Origin: Hoeflea_A sp965228435
Lineage (GTDB): Bacteria > Pseudomonadota > Alphaproteobacteria > Rhizobiales > Rhizobiaceae
NCBI GenBank assembly: GCA_965228435.1
Contig: OZ245818.1
Location: 4,960,001-5,024,000 of the forward strand
DNA: 64,000 bases
Reading direction: 5' to 3'
Shown here piece by piece: positions 16,464-25,857 of the stretch. A model generated the notes under the pieces. That model made no database searches. It was not told the origin of the DNA and was given only the letters and a program-made list of their open reading frames with translations. The translations under genes and the position numbers were made by a program. Position 1 is the first letter of the stretch. Each line of letters opens with the position of its first letter.

Positions 16464-18683
16464 TTGAAAAAACCGAAGACCGACAAACCTGTCCCCAATC
16501 TTGTCGATCCGGCGGATGCGGCGGCCATCAGTCGCGGCACGCACGATGACCCTTTCTCCATATTGGGCGGTCACGAGCGAGACGAGGGGTTTGTCGTCTG
16601 CGCCTTCGACCCGGGAGCCGAGGAAATCGCTCTGCTGTGTGGCGATGCGGCTGAGAAGCCAATGGCGCCGATCGCCAATGCGCCCGGCGTTTTCGCTGGC
16701 CTTTTGGAGACCAAAACTGCTTACCGTTTGCGGGGGCGCAAGGGTGGCGAAAGCTGGGACTATGAGGATCCGTTTCGCTTCGGTCCGGTGCTGGGCGAGG
16801 TCGACGAACACCTCATTGCCGAAGGCACGCACCGGCGCCTTTGGCAGCGCCTTGGCGCCCACGTCACAACGCACGAGGGCATCAATGGTGTTCATTTCGC
16901 GGTCTGGGCGCCCAATGCACACCGCGTTTCCGTCGTCGGCGGGTTCAACCAGTGGGACGGAAGGCGGCACCCGATGCGCCGACGCGGCAGCACCGGGGTC
17001 TGGGAGATCTTCGTGCCGGACCTCAATGTCGGAGAGGTCTACAAATACGAAATCGTCGGTGCCGGTGGGAAGCTTCTGCCTCTGAAAGCCGACCCGGTCG
17101 GATTTGGTGGTGAGCATCCGCCGATGACCGGATCGGTCGTACGCAATCTTGATGGTCACTCCTGGCGCGATGGCGACTGGATGGACAGGCGTGCGGTCGC
17201 GCAATCCATCAACGCACCGGTCTCGATCTACGAAGTGCACCTGGGCAGTTGGAAGCGCGTGCCCGAAGACGGCAACCGCTCACTGTCCTATGTGGAATTG
17301 GCCGAGGAGCTGGTCGACTACGCCGTCGACATGGGGTTCACTCATCTGGAATTATTGCCGGTCAGTGAATTTCCGTTCGACGGTTCCTGGGGCTATCAGC
17401 CAATCGGTCTCTATGCGCCGACGATCCGGTTCGGACCACCGGAAGAATTCCGGGCGCTGGTGGAAGCCGCCCACGCCAAGGGACTGGGCGTGTTGCTCGA
17501 CTGGGTACCCGGCCATTTTCCCACTGACGAACACGGCCTCGGCGCTTTCGACGGCACCGCGCTTTACGAATACGCGGATCCGAAGGAAGGGTTCCACCAG
17601 GATTGGAACACGCTGATCTACAACTACGGCCGCACGGAAGTGGCGAATTACCTGATTGCCAACGCCGTCTATTGGCTGATGGAGCATCATGTCGACGGGC
17701 TGCGGGTCGATGCGGTCGCGTCAATGCTCTATCGAGACTATTCGCGGAAGGACGGCGAATGGATCCCCAATGCCGACGGCGGGCGGGAGAACCTCGAGGC
17801 GATCGCCTTTTTGAAGAGAATGAACGAGGCGGTCTATGCCGAATGCCCGGGCATCATGACTGTCGCAGAGGAATCCACGGCTTTTCCGGCGATATCCAGG
17901 CCCACCGACGCAGGCGGTCTGGGGTTTGGCTTCAAATGGAACATGGGGTGGATGCATGACACGCTGGATTACATCCAGCGCGATCCCGTGCATCGCAAAT
18001 ATCACCATCATCAGATGACATTTGCTCTGACCTACGCCTATTCGGAAAACTTCATCCTGCCGATCAGCCATGACGAGGTCGTGCATGGCAAAGGCTCGAT
18101 GCTGACCAAGATGCCGGGCGAGGGCTGGGACAAGTTCGCCCACCTTCGCACCTATTACAGTTTCATGTGGACCCATCCGGGCAAGAAACTCATCTTCATG
18201 GGATGTGAGATTGCCCAGGGGACGGAGTGGAATCACGACAGCAGTGTTGAGTGGCACCTGCTCGACCACGAATGGCATCGCGGTGTTCAGTCGCTCATTC
18301 GCCAGTTGAACCGGCTCTACCGCACGCTGCCGGCGCTGCACGTCAACGACTGCGATGCTTCCGGATTCGAGTGGATCGACGTCCTGGCGGAGGAGGAGTC
18401 AGTCTATTCCTATCTGCGTTTCGGAAATGCCGGAGATCCGCCGGTGGTTGTTGTCTGCAATTTTGCTCCCGTGCAACGGGACAACTGGCGCATCGGATTG
18501 CCGTCCGGGGGGAAACTGACACAAGTGCTTAACAGTGATTCAGGGCACTTTGGGGGTGGTGATCGCGGTCTGGTCGACAGCATCGTGGTCGAAAACGTTG
18601 AATGGAACAACCGGCCCTGGTCGGCGACCTTCACGTTGCCGCCTCTGACGACACTGATTTTCACGCTGGATGAGGCGCAATAG
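16464..18683 (+). CDS. glgB: 1,4-alpha-glucan branching enzyme
   Basis: 739 residues. The frame has no ATG near its start; TTG at 16464 is preceded by GGGA with six bases and an in-frame stop lies at 16443. An ATG at 16459 in another frame encodes only Met-Phe before a TGA that overlaps the TTG. Domains: an N-terminal CBM48-like module (about 20-110), a second CBM48 (HEGINGVHFAVWAPNAHRVS), then the GH13 barrel. Catalytic residues: Asp in VDGLRVDAVASML, Glu in GIMTVAEESTAFP, and the transition-state His-Asp in ISHDEVVHGKGSM. It cuts alpha-1,4 chains and rejoins them as alpha-1,6 branches. It lies between glgP and glgC, 11 bases from the latter. Confidence 0.97.
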   Translation: MKKPKTDKPVPNLVDPADAAAISRGTHDDPFSILGGHERDEGFVVCAFDPGAEEIALLCGDAAEKPMAPIANAPGVFAGLLETKTAYRLRGRKGGESWDYEDPFRFGPVLGEVDEHLIAEGTHRRLWQRLGAHVTTHEGINGVHFAVWAPNAHRVSVVGGFNQWDGRRHPMRRRGSTGVWEIFVPDLNVGEVYKYEIVGAGGKLLPLKADPVGFGGEHPPMTGSVVRNLDGHSWRDGDWMDRRAVAQSINAPVSIYEVHLGSWKRVPEDGNRSLSYVELAEELVDYAVDMGFTHLELLPVSEFPFDGSWGYQPIGLYAPTIRFGPPEEFRALVEAAHAKGLGVLLDWVPGHFPTDEHGLGAFDGTALYEYADPKEGFHQDWNTLIYNYGRTEVANYLIANAVYWLMEHHVDGLRVDAVASMLYRDYSRKDGEWIPNADGGRENLEAIAFLKRMNEAVYAECPGIMTVAEESTAFPAISRPTDAGGLGFGFKWNMGWMHDTLDYIQRDPVHRKYHHHQMTFALTYAYSENFILPISHDEVVHGKGSMLTKMPGEGWDKFAHLRTYYSFMWTHPGKKLIFMGCEIAQGTEWNHDSSVEWHLLDHEWHRGVQSLIRQLNRLYRTLPALHVNDCDASGFEWIDVLAEEESVYSYLRFGNAGDPPVVVVCNFAPVQRDNWRIGLPSGGKLTQVLNSDSGHFGGGDRGLVDSIVVENVEWNNRPWSATFTLPPLTTLIFTLDEAQ

Positions 18684-18694
18684 GGAGAAGGGCC

Positions 18695-19963
18695 ATGTCT
18701 GAGAAAACCAATCGCCGCCTGTCGAACAGGTCCATGGCGTTCGTGCTTGCCGGGGGAAGGGGAAGCCGCCTCAAGGAATTGACGGAAAAGCGCGCCAAGC
18801 CGGCCGTCTATTTCGGCGGCAAGAGCAGAATCATCGATTTCGCCCTGTCCAACGCCTTGAATTCCGGTATCCGCAAAATGGCGGTGGCCACGCAATACAA
18901 GGCGCACAGCCTGATCCGCCACATGCAGCGGGGCTGGAACTTCTTTCGCGCCGAGCGCAACGAGTACCTCGACATTCTTCCGGCCTCCCAAAGGGTGGCG
19001 GAGAACAAATGGTATTTGGGAACGGCCGACGCGGTGACCCAGAATATTGACATCGTCGACAGCTACGATGTCGACTACATGGTCATCCTGGCCGGCGATC
19101 ACATCTACAAGATGGACTATGAGCTGATGCTGCAGCAGCACGTCGACGAGGGCGCTGACGTGACCGTCGGCTGCCTGACCGTGCCGCGTGAAGAGGCAAC
19201 GGCCTTCGGCGTGATGGCGGTCGACGAAAGCGGCCGGATCGAATCGTTCCTGGAAAAACCTGCCGACCCGCCCGGAACGCCCGACGATCCCACCGTGGCG
19301 CTGGCCAGCATGGGCATTTACGTCTTTGACTGGAAGTATCTGCGGGAGCTGTTGCTGGCGGACGCGGACGATCCCAATTCCAGCCACGATTTCGGTTCCG
19401 ACCTCATCCCCAATATCGTCAAGAACGGCAAGGCGATTGCCCACCGGTTTTCAGAGTCTTGCGTCAGGAGCGATGCGGAGAAGGAGGCCTATTGGCGTGA
19501 CGTCGGCACGGTCGATGCCTTCTGGAAGGCCAATCTGGATCTGACGGATTTCGACCCTGAACTCGATATCTACGATCGCGACTGGCCGATCTGGACCTAT
19601 TCCGAAATCGTGCCACCCGCCAAGTTCATCCACGACGATGACGACCGCCGCGGTAGCGCTGTGAGCTCACTGGTTTCGGGCGGGTGTATCGTTTCGGGAT
19701 CTACCATTGCCAATTCACTTCTGTTTACCGGCGTGCACACCCACTCGTTTTCATCGCTGAAACATGTGGTTGCGTTGCCCCGTGTGAGAATCAACCGAAA
19801 CGCCGATCTCACCAATGTGGTGATCGACCGGGGGGTGGAAATTCCCACCGGGCTGGTTGTTGGCCAGGATCCGGAAGAGGATGCCAAATGGTTTCGGCGC
19901 ACCGACAACGGTGTTTGCCTGATCACCCAAAAAATGCTGGACGTTCGTGAGGCGTCCTTGTGA
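18695..19963 (+). CDS. glgC: Glucose-1-phosphate adenylyltransferase (ADP-glucose pyrophosphorylase)
   Basis: 422 residues, the bacterial standard. The nucleotidyltransferase signature FVLAGGRGSRLKELTEKRAKPAV is split over residues 16-38, followed by the activator-region sequence YFGGKSRIIDFALSNALNSG. The catalytic Asp is in VILAGDHIYKMDY and the glucose-1-phosphate pocket in GVMAVDESGRIESFLEKP. The C-terminal third is a left-handed beta-helix (RRGSAVSSLVSGGCIVSGS). It makes ADP-glucose, the committed step of glycogen synthesis, and in this family is usually activated by glycolytic intermediates. Its TGA overlaps the glgA GTG (GTGA). Confidence 0.97.
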   Translation: MSEKTNRRLSNRSMAFVLAGGRGSRLKELTEKRAKPAVYFGGKSRIIDFALSNALNSGIRKMAVATQYKAHSLIRHMQRGWNFFRAERNEYLDILPASQRVAENKWYLGTADAVTQNIDIVDSYDVDYMVILAGDHIYKMDYELMLQQHVDEGADVTVGCLTVPREEATAFGVMAVDESGRIESFLEKPADPPGTPDDPTVALASMGIYVFDWKYLRELLLADADDPNSSHDFGSDLIPNIVKNGKAIAHRFSESCVRSDAEKEAYWRDVGTVDAFWKANLDLTDFDPELDIYDRDWPIWTYSEIVPPAKFIHDDDDRRGSAVSSLVSGGCIVSGSTIANSLLFTGVHTHSFSSLKHVVALPRVRINRNADLTNVVIDRGVEIPTGLVVGQDPEEDAKWFRRTDNGVCLITQKMLDVREASL

Positions 19964-21459
19964 CGTCCAAAAAACGCAAGAAGAAGAAAGCGAAAAAGAA
20001 AAAGCACATGCAAAGTACCGTCCTGTCCGTGGCTTCCGAATGCGCACCGCTGGTGAAAACCGGCGGACTGGCGGATGTGGTCGGCGCGTTGCCGGGAGCA
20101 CTGGCGGCCGAAGGGTGGTCGGTAAAGACGCTGTTGCCTGCCTATCCCGGCCTCATTGAGAAACTTGCATCGCCGACCGTCGTCTGGTCGAGCGAGGATG
20201 TGTTTGGTCGTCCGGCGAAGGTGGTTGCCGGTCGCATCGGTCGAGGGCGGGCGGCAATCGACTTGCTGCTTTTGGACATGCCCGACTTCTTTCAACGCGA
20301 CGGCTCCATCTATCTTGGCCCGGACGGCCGCGATTGGCCGGACAATCCGCTGCGCTTCGCGGCCCTCTCCTGGGTGGCCGCCGAAATTGCACGGGCGGGG
20401 CTCGACGATGGATGGCGGCCGAACGTTCTGCATGCCCATGACTGGCAGGCCGGTTTTGCGCCGACCTATCTGCGGCAATTCCGAGTTGAAGACGTCGCCA
20501 CGCTCATCACCATTCATAACATCGCCTTCCAGGGCTTGGCTCCTGCTACGATGTTGGGTGAGTTGCGCCTGCCACCGTCACGGTTTTCCCCGGACGGATT
20601 CGAGTATTGGGGCAATATCAGCGCACTCAAGGCGGGTCTCACGGACGCTGACCGGATCACCACGGTCAGCCCGACCTATGTGGAAGAATTGGCTACGGCG
20701 GAGTTCGGTATGGGCCTCGATGGGGTCATCCGGGCACGCAAGGATGCGTTCACCGGCATTTTGAACGGTGTCGATCTGAAGGTGTGGAATCCGCGCAAGG
20801 ATCCGCTGATTGAGCATGAGTTTGGTCCGCGACGGTTGGACGACAAGCGTGCCAATACCGATGCATTGGCCGGCGAATTCGGGCTGGCTGCCACCGATGG
20901 CCCACTGTTCGGCGTCGTCAGCCGACTGACCCGGCAAAAGGGATTGGATCTCCTGCTTGAGGCACTGCCGGCGCTGCTGCATCGTGGCGGCCGACTGGTC
21001 TTGCTGGGCAGCGGCGACGCTGACCTGGAAGCGGGGTTTGCAGCAGCGGCCCATGAGCACCCGGAGCAAGTTGCCGTCAGGATAGGCTACGATGAGGCGC
21101 TGTCACATCGCATCTTCGCCGGTGCTGACTGCATCCTGGTGCCATCGCGTTTCGAGCCGTGCGGTCTGACGCAAATGTATGCTTTACGCTATGGAGCGCC
21201 GCCGCTTGTCGCCGATACGGGCGGGTTGGCCGATACCGTTATCGACGCCAATGATGCCGCCATCAAAGTCGGTGTCGCCACGGGCATCCGCTTTTCTCCA
21301 CTGACAGCGGACGCGCTTGCGAGCGCAATCAGCCGGATGTGCGACCTCTTCTCGGATCGACCGCTCTGGCGACACATGCAGGAGCGCGCTATGAAGCATC
21401 CGGTCGGTTGGGGCGATTCAGCCCAGGCCTATGCCGCCCTCTACCGCAGTTTGCTCTAA
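19960..21459 (+). CDS. glgA: Glycogen synthase (ADP-glucose type) with a polylysine N-terminal extension
   Basis: 499 residues from GTG 19960, which overlaps the glgC stop and has GAGG seven bases upstream. The first 16 residues are almost all Lys/Arg (MTSKKRKKKKAKKKKH). The usual GlgA start (VLSVASECAPLVKTGGLADV) comes only after Met 17 at 20008, which lacks a strong ribosome site. GT5 features: the KTGGLADV ADP-glucose motif, HAHDWQAGFAP, and the C-terminal Rossmann half with VSRLTRQKGLDLLLEALPAL and ILVPSRFEPCGLTQMYALRY. It elongates the alpha-1,4-glucan chain. Either start is possible; the GTG is favoured by spacing, while the ATG is favoured by family length. Confidence 0.95.
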   Translation: MTSKKRKKKKAKKKKHMQSTVLSVASECAPLVKTGGLADVVGALPGALAAEGWSVKTLLPAYPGLIEKLASPTVVWSSEDVFGRPAKVVAGRIGRGRAAIDLLLLDMPDFFQRDGSIYLGPDGRDWPDNPLRFAALSWVAAEIARAGLDDGWRPNVLHAHDWQAGFAPTYLRQFRVEDVATLITIHNIAFQGLAPATMLGELRLPPSRFSPDGFEYWGNISALKAGLTDADRITTVSPTYVEELATAEFGMGLDGVIRARKDAFTGILNGVDLKVWNPRKDPLIEHEFGPRRLDDKRANTDALAGEFGLAATDGPLFGVVSRLTRQKGLDLLLEALPALLHRGGRLVLLGSGDADLEAGFAAAAHEHPEQVAVRIGYDEALSHRIFAGADCILVPSRFEPCGLTQMYALRYGAPPLVADTGGLADTVIDANDAAIKVGVATGIRFSPLTADALASAISRMCDLFSDRPLWRHMQERAMKHPVGWGDSAQAYAALYRSLL

Positions 21460-21474
21460 ACACTTTTCGAATTC

Positions 21475-23574
21475 ATGGAACGAACGCGCTATCAGGTAAC
21501 CCGTGGCACCGCGACACCGGTCGGTGCGACATTCGACGGCGAGGGCGTGAATTTTGCCGTCTTCTCGGCCCATGCCGAGAAGATCGAACTGTGTCTGTTC
21601 TCCGACGATGGGCATACCGAACTTCAACGCCTGGTTCTGCCGGAAAGGCGCGGCGATATCTGGCACGGCTACGTGTCCGGCCTGCGGCCCGGAGCCCTCT
21701 ATGGTTTTCGCGCGCACGGACCCTATGCGCCAGAGGAGGGGCATCGGTTCAACCCCAACAAGCTTTTGCTCGACCCCTATGTACGCAAGATGCATGGAAC
21801 GGTCCGATGGTCGGATACACTGATGGGGTATCAGGCGACATCCAGCAAGCTTGACCTGAGTTTCGACAGCCGCGACAGCGCCGCCGCGATGCCGAAATCG
21901 GTCGTGGTGGACCCTGCCTATGACTGGCACGATGACCCACCGCCGCGGGTCGAGCCCTCGAAGAGTGTGCTCTACGAAGCGCATGTGAAAGGGCTGACAG
22001 CAGAACGTGACGATATCGAGCAGAGCCTGAGGGGCACCTTTCTCGGCCTGTCGTCCGACCCGATGCTGGAACACCTGACCAAACTTGGCATCACCACCAT
22101 CGAGCTGTTGCCGGTGCATGCCTTTGTTGACGACCGGTTCCTCGTCAACCAGGGTCTGCGCAACTATTGGGGCTACCAGTCGATCGGCTTTTTCTGCCCG
22201 GAGCCACGGTATCTTTCAGGCGGAGAGATCTCCGAATTCCGGATGATGGTGAAGCGGTTCCATTCCGCCGGGATCGAGGTGGTTCTGGATGTGGTCTACA
22301 ATCATACGGCGGAGGGCAACGAGCTGGGGCCGACCTTCTGCTTCCGCGGTCTCGACAACCGATCCTACTATCGCCTCAATACGGATAATCCGCGTTACTA
22401 CGAGAATTTCAGCGGTACGGGCAACACGCTGAACCTGGACCACCCAATGGTGCTGCGCATGGTTATGGATTCCATGCGCTACTGGGTCGAAGTGATGCAT
22501 GTGGACGGCTTCCGCTTCGATCTGGCCTCGACACTAGGCCGAACCGCACATGGTTTTGAACGCAATGCGCCGTTCTTTTTTGCGCTGTTGCAGGATCCGG
22601 TGCTGTCCGGAGTCAAACTGATCGCCGAGCCGTGGGACCTCGGCCCTGACGGCTACCGGCTTGGCGGCTATCCGCCGCCGATAATGGAATGGAACGACCA
22701 GTATCGCGACGACGTTCGCCGTTTCTGGCGCGGCGATGCCGGCGCAACCCCAAAGCTGGCGGAACGGCTTGTCGGATCGGCACAGCAGTTCGACCATTCC
22801 GGCAGGCTTCCGGTGGCTTCGGTGAATTTCGTGTCCGCCCATGACGGCTTTACACTGCAGGATGTCGTGTCCTACAGCCGCAAGCACAATGAGGCCAATG
22901 GCGAAGGAAATGTCGATGGCCACAACGAAAACCACACCGACAATATGGGCGTTGAGGGGCCGACGAAGGATGTAGCTATTCTGGCGGCGAGGGCGCAGCG
23001 CAAGCGCAATCTGCTGGCGACGCTGCTGTTGAGCCAGGGCACGCCGATGCTTCTTGCCGGCGACGAGATCGGCAACTCGCAGGGCGGCAACAACAACGCC
23101 TATTGCCAGGATAATCCGATCGGCTGGGTCAACTGGCGCGAGGTCGATGACGAGTTGCTCGTCTTTGTGCGCAAGCTGATTGCGCTGCGCCGCGACCATC
23201 CAGTGCTGCGTCAGAGACGCTTCCTGCACAGCAATCAGCGGCCGGACGACGGCATGACCGACCTCTTCTGGAGGCTGCCCGACGGCAGGGAGGCGCGCGC
23301 TGAACACTGGCAAGACGACCGATGGCGATGCCTTTGTGTCGTTATCCGCTCGGCCTCGAATACACCGGACTATGACGAATCCGAAGACGATGTGTTCGCG
23401 GTCCTGAATGGTGGGGAGGGAGCTGACGTCGTGCTTCCCGACCGGTTGCCGGGCAAGAAATGGGTGCGCGTGGTCGACACGGCGAATCCGGCGGTCTCCG
23501 AGGTCGAGATCTTTCACGAGATCGTTGAGGTCGCTGCCGCTTCAGTTAGCGTTTTCGTGCTGAAGCCGGCTTAA
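21475..23574 (+). CDS. glgX: Glycogen debranching enzyme GlgX
   Basis: 699 residues, the size of GlgX/isoamylase-type enzymes. An N-terminal CBM48 module (ATPVGATFDGEGVNFAVFSA) is followed by the GH13 barrel: WGYQSIGFFCPEPRYLSGGE, nucleophile Asp in VDGFRFDLASTLGRT, acid Glu in KLIAEPWDLGPDGY and the stabilising Asp in NFVSAHDGFTLQDVVSY. LAGDEIGNSQGGNNNAYCQD is the GlgX/TreX signature. It hydrolyses alpha-1,6 branches of phosphorylase-trimmed glycogen. It starts 15 bases after glgA and is co-operonic. Confidence 0.96.
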   Translation: MERTRYQVTRGTATPVGATFDGEGVNFAVFSAHAEKIELCLFSDDGHTELQRLVLPERRGDIWHGYVSGLRPGALYGFRAHGPYAPEEGHRFNPNKLLLDPYVRKMHGTVRWSDTLMGYQATSSKLDLSFDSRDSAAAMPKSVVVDPAYDWHDDPPPRVEPSKSVLYEAHVKGLTAERDDIEQSLRGTFLGLSSDPMLEHLTKLGITTIELLPVHAFVDDRFLVNQGLRNYWGYQSIGFFCPEPRYLSGGEISEFRMMVKRFHSAGIEVVLDVVYNHTAEGNELGPTFCFRGLDNRSYYRLNTDNPRYYENFSGTGNTLNLDHPMVLRMVMDSMRYWVEVMHVDGFRFDLASTLGRTAHGFERNAPFFFALLQDPVLSGVKLIAEPWDLGPDGYRLGGYPPPIMEWNDQYRDDVRRFWRGDAGATPKLAERLVGSAQQFDHSGRLPVASVNFVSAHDGFTLQDVVSYSRKHNEANGEGNVDGHNENHTDNMGVEGPTKDVAILAARAQRKRNLLATLLLSQGTPMLLAGDEIGNSQGGNNNAYCQDNPIGWVNWREVDDELLVFVRKLIALRRDHPVLRQRRFLHSNQRPDDGMTDLFWRLPDGREARAEHWQDDRWRCLCVVIRSASNTPDYDESEDDVFAVLNGGEGADVVLPDRLPGKKWVRVVDTANPAVSEVEIFHEIVEVAAASVSVFVLKPA

Positions 23575-23639
23575 ATCCGATGCGTTGCCTGTACGGTGCG
23601 CTATGATCGACGGCAATGGTTAGCCAGGGAGGGCATCCG

Positions 23640-25274
23640 ATGCTGACAGAATTGAAGGTTCCGACCGAACCGATCGAGGGTCAGAAGCCGGGCACGTCCG
23701 GTTTGCGCAAGAAGACCGAAATCTTCATGGGGCGTCATTACCTGGAGAACTTTGTCCAGGCGACCTTCGACGCAATCGGCGGGCTTCAGGACAAGACCCT
23801 GGTTCTCGGCGGCGACGGGCGATACTTCAACGACCGCGCAGTCCAGGTGATTATCCGAATGGCCGCGGCGAATGGCCTGAAGCGCATCGTTGTCGGTCAA
23901 AACGGTCTGCTGTCGACGCCCGCCGCATCAAACCTCATCCGCAAATTGAAGACCGATGGAGGCATCATTCTGTCGGCCAGCCACAACCCCGGTGGCCGGG
24001 ATGAAGATTTCGGCATGAAGTTCAATGTGCCGAATGGCGGACCGGCACCGGAAGCCGTCACCGAAAAAATCTATGAGAACACCCGGTCGATCGACGCCTA
24101 TGCGATCCTGGAGAGTCAGGAGATCGACCTTGCCAAACCCGGTGACACGCAACTCGGTGATATGACCATTTCGGTCGTGGATCCGGTCGCCGATTACCAT
24201 GGGCTGATGCGGGAATTGTTCGACTTCGACGCCATTCGCAAGTTGTTGAGCGGCGGCTTTTCCCTTTGTTTTGATGCCATGCACGCCGTCACGGGCCCCT
24301 ATGCCAAGGCCATTCTCGAAGGGGATCTGGGGGCAGCGCCCGGCTCGGTGATCAACGCGGTTCCGCAGCCGGACTTCGCCGGCGGGCATCCGGATCCCAA
24401 TCCGGTGTGGGCGAAAGAGCTGATGGCGCTGATGAACGGTCCGCAGGCTCCGGATTTCGGAGCCGCGTCGGATGGTGATGGCGACCGCAACATGATTCTT
24501 GGGCGCGGCATCTATGTAACGCCGTCGGACAGCCTGGCAGTGCTTGCCGCCAACGCACATCTGGCGCCGGGTTACGCCCGTGGGCTCGCAGGCGTTGCGC
24601 GCTCAATGCCGACCAGCAGGGCCGTTGATGCGGTTGCCGAAAAGCTCGGCATCGGAGCCTACGAAACTCCGACCGGCTGGAAATTCTTCGGCAATCTCCT
24701 GGATGCCGGCAAAGCGACATTGTGCGGCGAAGAAAGTGCCGGCACGGGGTCCGATCATGTGCGCGAGAAGGATGGCCTGTGGGCCGTGCTGCTATGGCTG
24801 AATATCCTGGCCGCGCGCGAGATGTCCGTGGCGGACATCCTTGCCGATCACTGGAACCAATTCGGTCGCCATTACTATTCCCGACACGACTATGAGGGTG
24901 TCGATGCGGACGCGGCCAACACGATGATGGACACCCTGCGGCAAAAGCTTCCTACTTTGCCCGGAACGTCCGTCGACGGGATGGAGATCAGCGCCTCCGA
25001 CGATTTCTCCTACACCGATCCGATCGACGGCTCCGTGTCCCACAAACAGGGCATCCGCATCCTCTTCGCCAATGGTTCACGCATCGTGTTCAGGCTTTCG
25101 GGCACAGGAACCGTCGGTGCCACTCTTCGGGTTTATCTGGAACATTTCGAAGGCGACCCGACGCGTCATGGCCAGGACCCGCAGTCGGCCTTGGCTGCGA
25201 TGATCGCTGCCGCTGAACAGGTGGCCGAGATCAAGAGGCATACGGGGCGCGAGGAGCCCGATGTGCGAACGTAA
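23640..25274 (+). CDS. pgm: Alpha-D-glucose phosphate-specific phosphoglucomutase
   Basis: 544 residues from the ATG at 23640, which has GGGAGGG six bases upstream; the frame opens eight codons earlier at 23616. PGM signatures: substrate entry (IEGQKPGTSGLRKKTEIFMG), active-site Ser in ILSASHNPGGRDEDFGMKFN, metal loop ASDGDGDRNMILG, sugar-binding ETPTGWKFFGNLL and GEESAGTGSDHVREKDG, and the phosphate-binding RLSGTGTVGATLRVYLE. It interconverts glucose-1-phosphate and glucose-6-phosphate, linking GlgP and GlgC with central metabolism. It closes the glycogen operon, 65 bases after glgX. Confidence 0.97.
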   Translation: MLTELKVPTEPIEGQKPGTSGLRKKTEIFMGRHYLENFVQATFDAIGGLQDKTLVLGGDGRYFNDRAVQVIIRMAAANGLKRIVVGQNGLLSTPAASNLIRKLKTDGGIILSASHNPGGRDEDFGMKFNVPNGGPAPEAVTEKIYENTRSIDAYAILESQEIDLAKPGDTQLGDMTISVVDPVADYHGLMRELFDFDAIRKLLSGGFSLCFDAMHAVTGPYAKAILEGDLGAAPGSVINAVPQPDFAGGHPDPNPVWAKELMALMNGPQAPDFGAASDGDGDRNMILGRGIYVTPSDSLAVLAANAHLAPGYARGLAGVARSMPTSRAVDAVAEKLGIGAYETPTGWKFFGNLLDAGKATLCGEESAGTGSDHVREKDGLWAVLLWLNILAAREMSVADILADHWNQFGRHYYSRHDYEGVDADAANTMMDTLRQKLPTLPGTSVDGMEISASDDFSYTDPIDGSVSHKQGIRILFANGSRIVFRLSGTGTVGATLRVYLEHFEGDPTRHGQDPQSALAAMIAAAEQVAEIKRHTGREEPDVRT

Positions 25275-25353
25275 CTGCGGCTGCAATGGTCCAATTTGCG
25301 TACTCGACCGGCGTCGATGGTGCGAACGGATGCTTGCCCACAGTTTCCCACGG

Positions 25354-25776
25354 TTAGTGTTTGTGTGAATCCAACTGAAAACGCTGCCGTATGGCTGTCG
25401 AACGAAGAAGACAAATCGAAAGCACGATGTAAAGGGCGAACTCCAGCAGCATAATGGTCACGCCGATGGTTCCCCCGCCAAAGGCTCCGAAATCGATTGT
25501 CTCAATAAAGCAAATGGTCGCCAGCACGGCGTACATGGTTATGGTGGCGTAGGGTGTCTGGGGCCATCGACCAACATAGCCAAAAACAAATATTGCTCCC
25601 GTCAGGATCAGTGCAAAGAAATGAATGAACTGAACACCGGGCGGAAAGTTGCTGTTTTGCAATCCCAGATTCAACGGTGGGAAAGCGTACTCAAGAAGCC
25701 CCAGTAGCCCCCAGACCAGCAGGGCAGCCGAAATGACAAGAAGTCCTTTGGGGAATAAATTATCCAGCGATTTCAG
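25354..25776 (-). CDS. Small four-helix membrane protein, probable CTG or otherwise non-standard start
   Basis: The frame with conventional codons begins only at TTG 25674 (106 residues) and would have three helices. Reading the same frame upstream reveals an additional hydrophobic segment without any stop (LLVISAALLVWGLLGLLEYA), so the real N-terminus lies further upstream. No ATG, GTG or TTG occurs before the in-frame TGA at 25899-25897. A CTG at 25776 with GGAG eight bases upstream would give 140 residues. Helices are then at about 11-32, 50-73, 82-100 and 109-130. The C-terminus is basic (RSTAIRQRFQLDSHKH). Function unknown. If the start has been lost, this is a recent pseudogene. Confidence 0.6.
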   Translation of the reverse strand: MKSLDNLFPKGLLVISAALLVWGLLGLLEYAFPPLNLGLQNSNFPPGVQFIHFFALILTGAIFVFGYVGRWPQTPYATITMYAVLATICFIETIDFGAFGGGTIGVTIMLLEFALYIVLSICLLRSTAIRQRFQLDSHKH

Positions 25777-25800
25777 TTGTCTGGCTCCGGATTTAAGGTC

Positions 25801-25809
25801 TGGTATACT
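25801..25809 (+). promoter_or_regulatory. Extended -10 promoter of the secreted protein gene
   Basis: TGGTATACT matches the extended -10 form TGnTATAAT with one difference. It lies 49 bases before the ATG at 25858. No clear -35 is present at the right distance, as expected for an extended -10 element. Assignment is by pattern only. Confidence 0.45.
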
Positions 25810-25857
25810 CGAAGCCCGAACGTTTATACGTCCCAGTCGCGCCGATGGAGATCGAGC

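Noticed and set aside
13806..17240. 1144-codon minus-strand open frame across glgP/glgB
   Set aside because: It is the shadow of two conserved enzymes in the opposite strand; its composition is Arg/Asp-rich without domain motifs and no ribosome site fits.
18410..19444. 344-codon minus-strand frame under glgB/glgC
   Set aside because: Antisense shadow of conserved genes.
22534..23517. 327-codon minus-strand frame under glgX
   Set aside because: Antisense shadow of GH13 coding sequence with no recognisable motifs.
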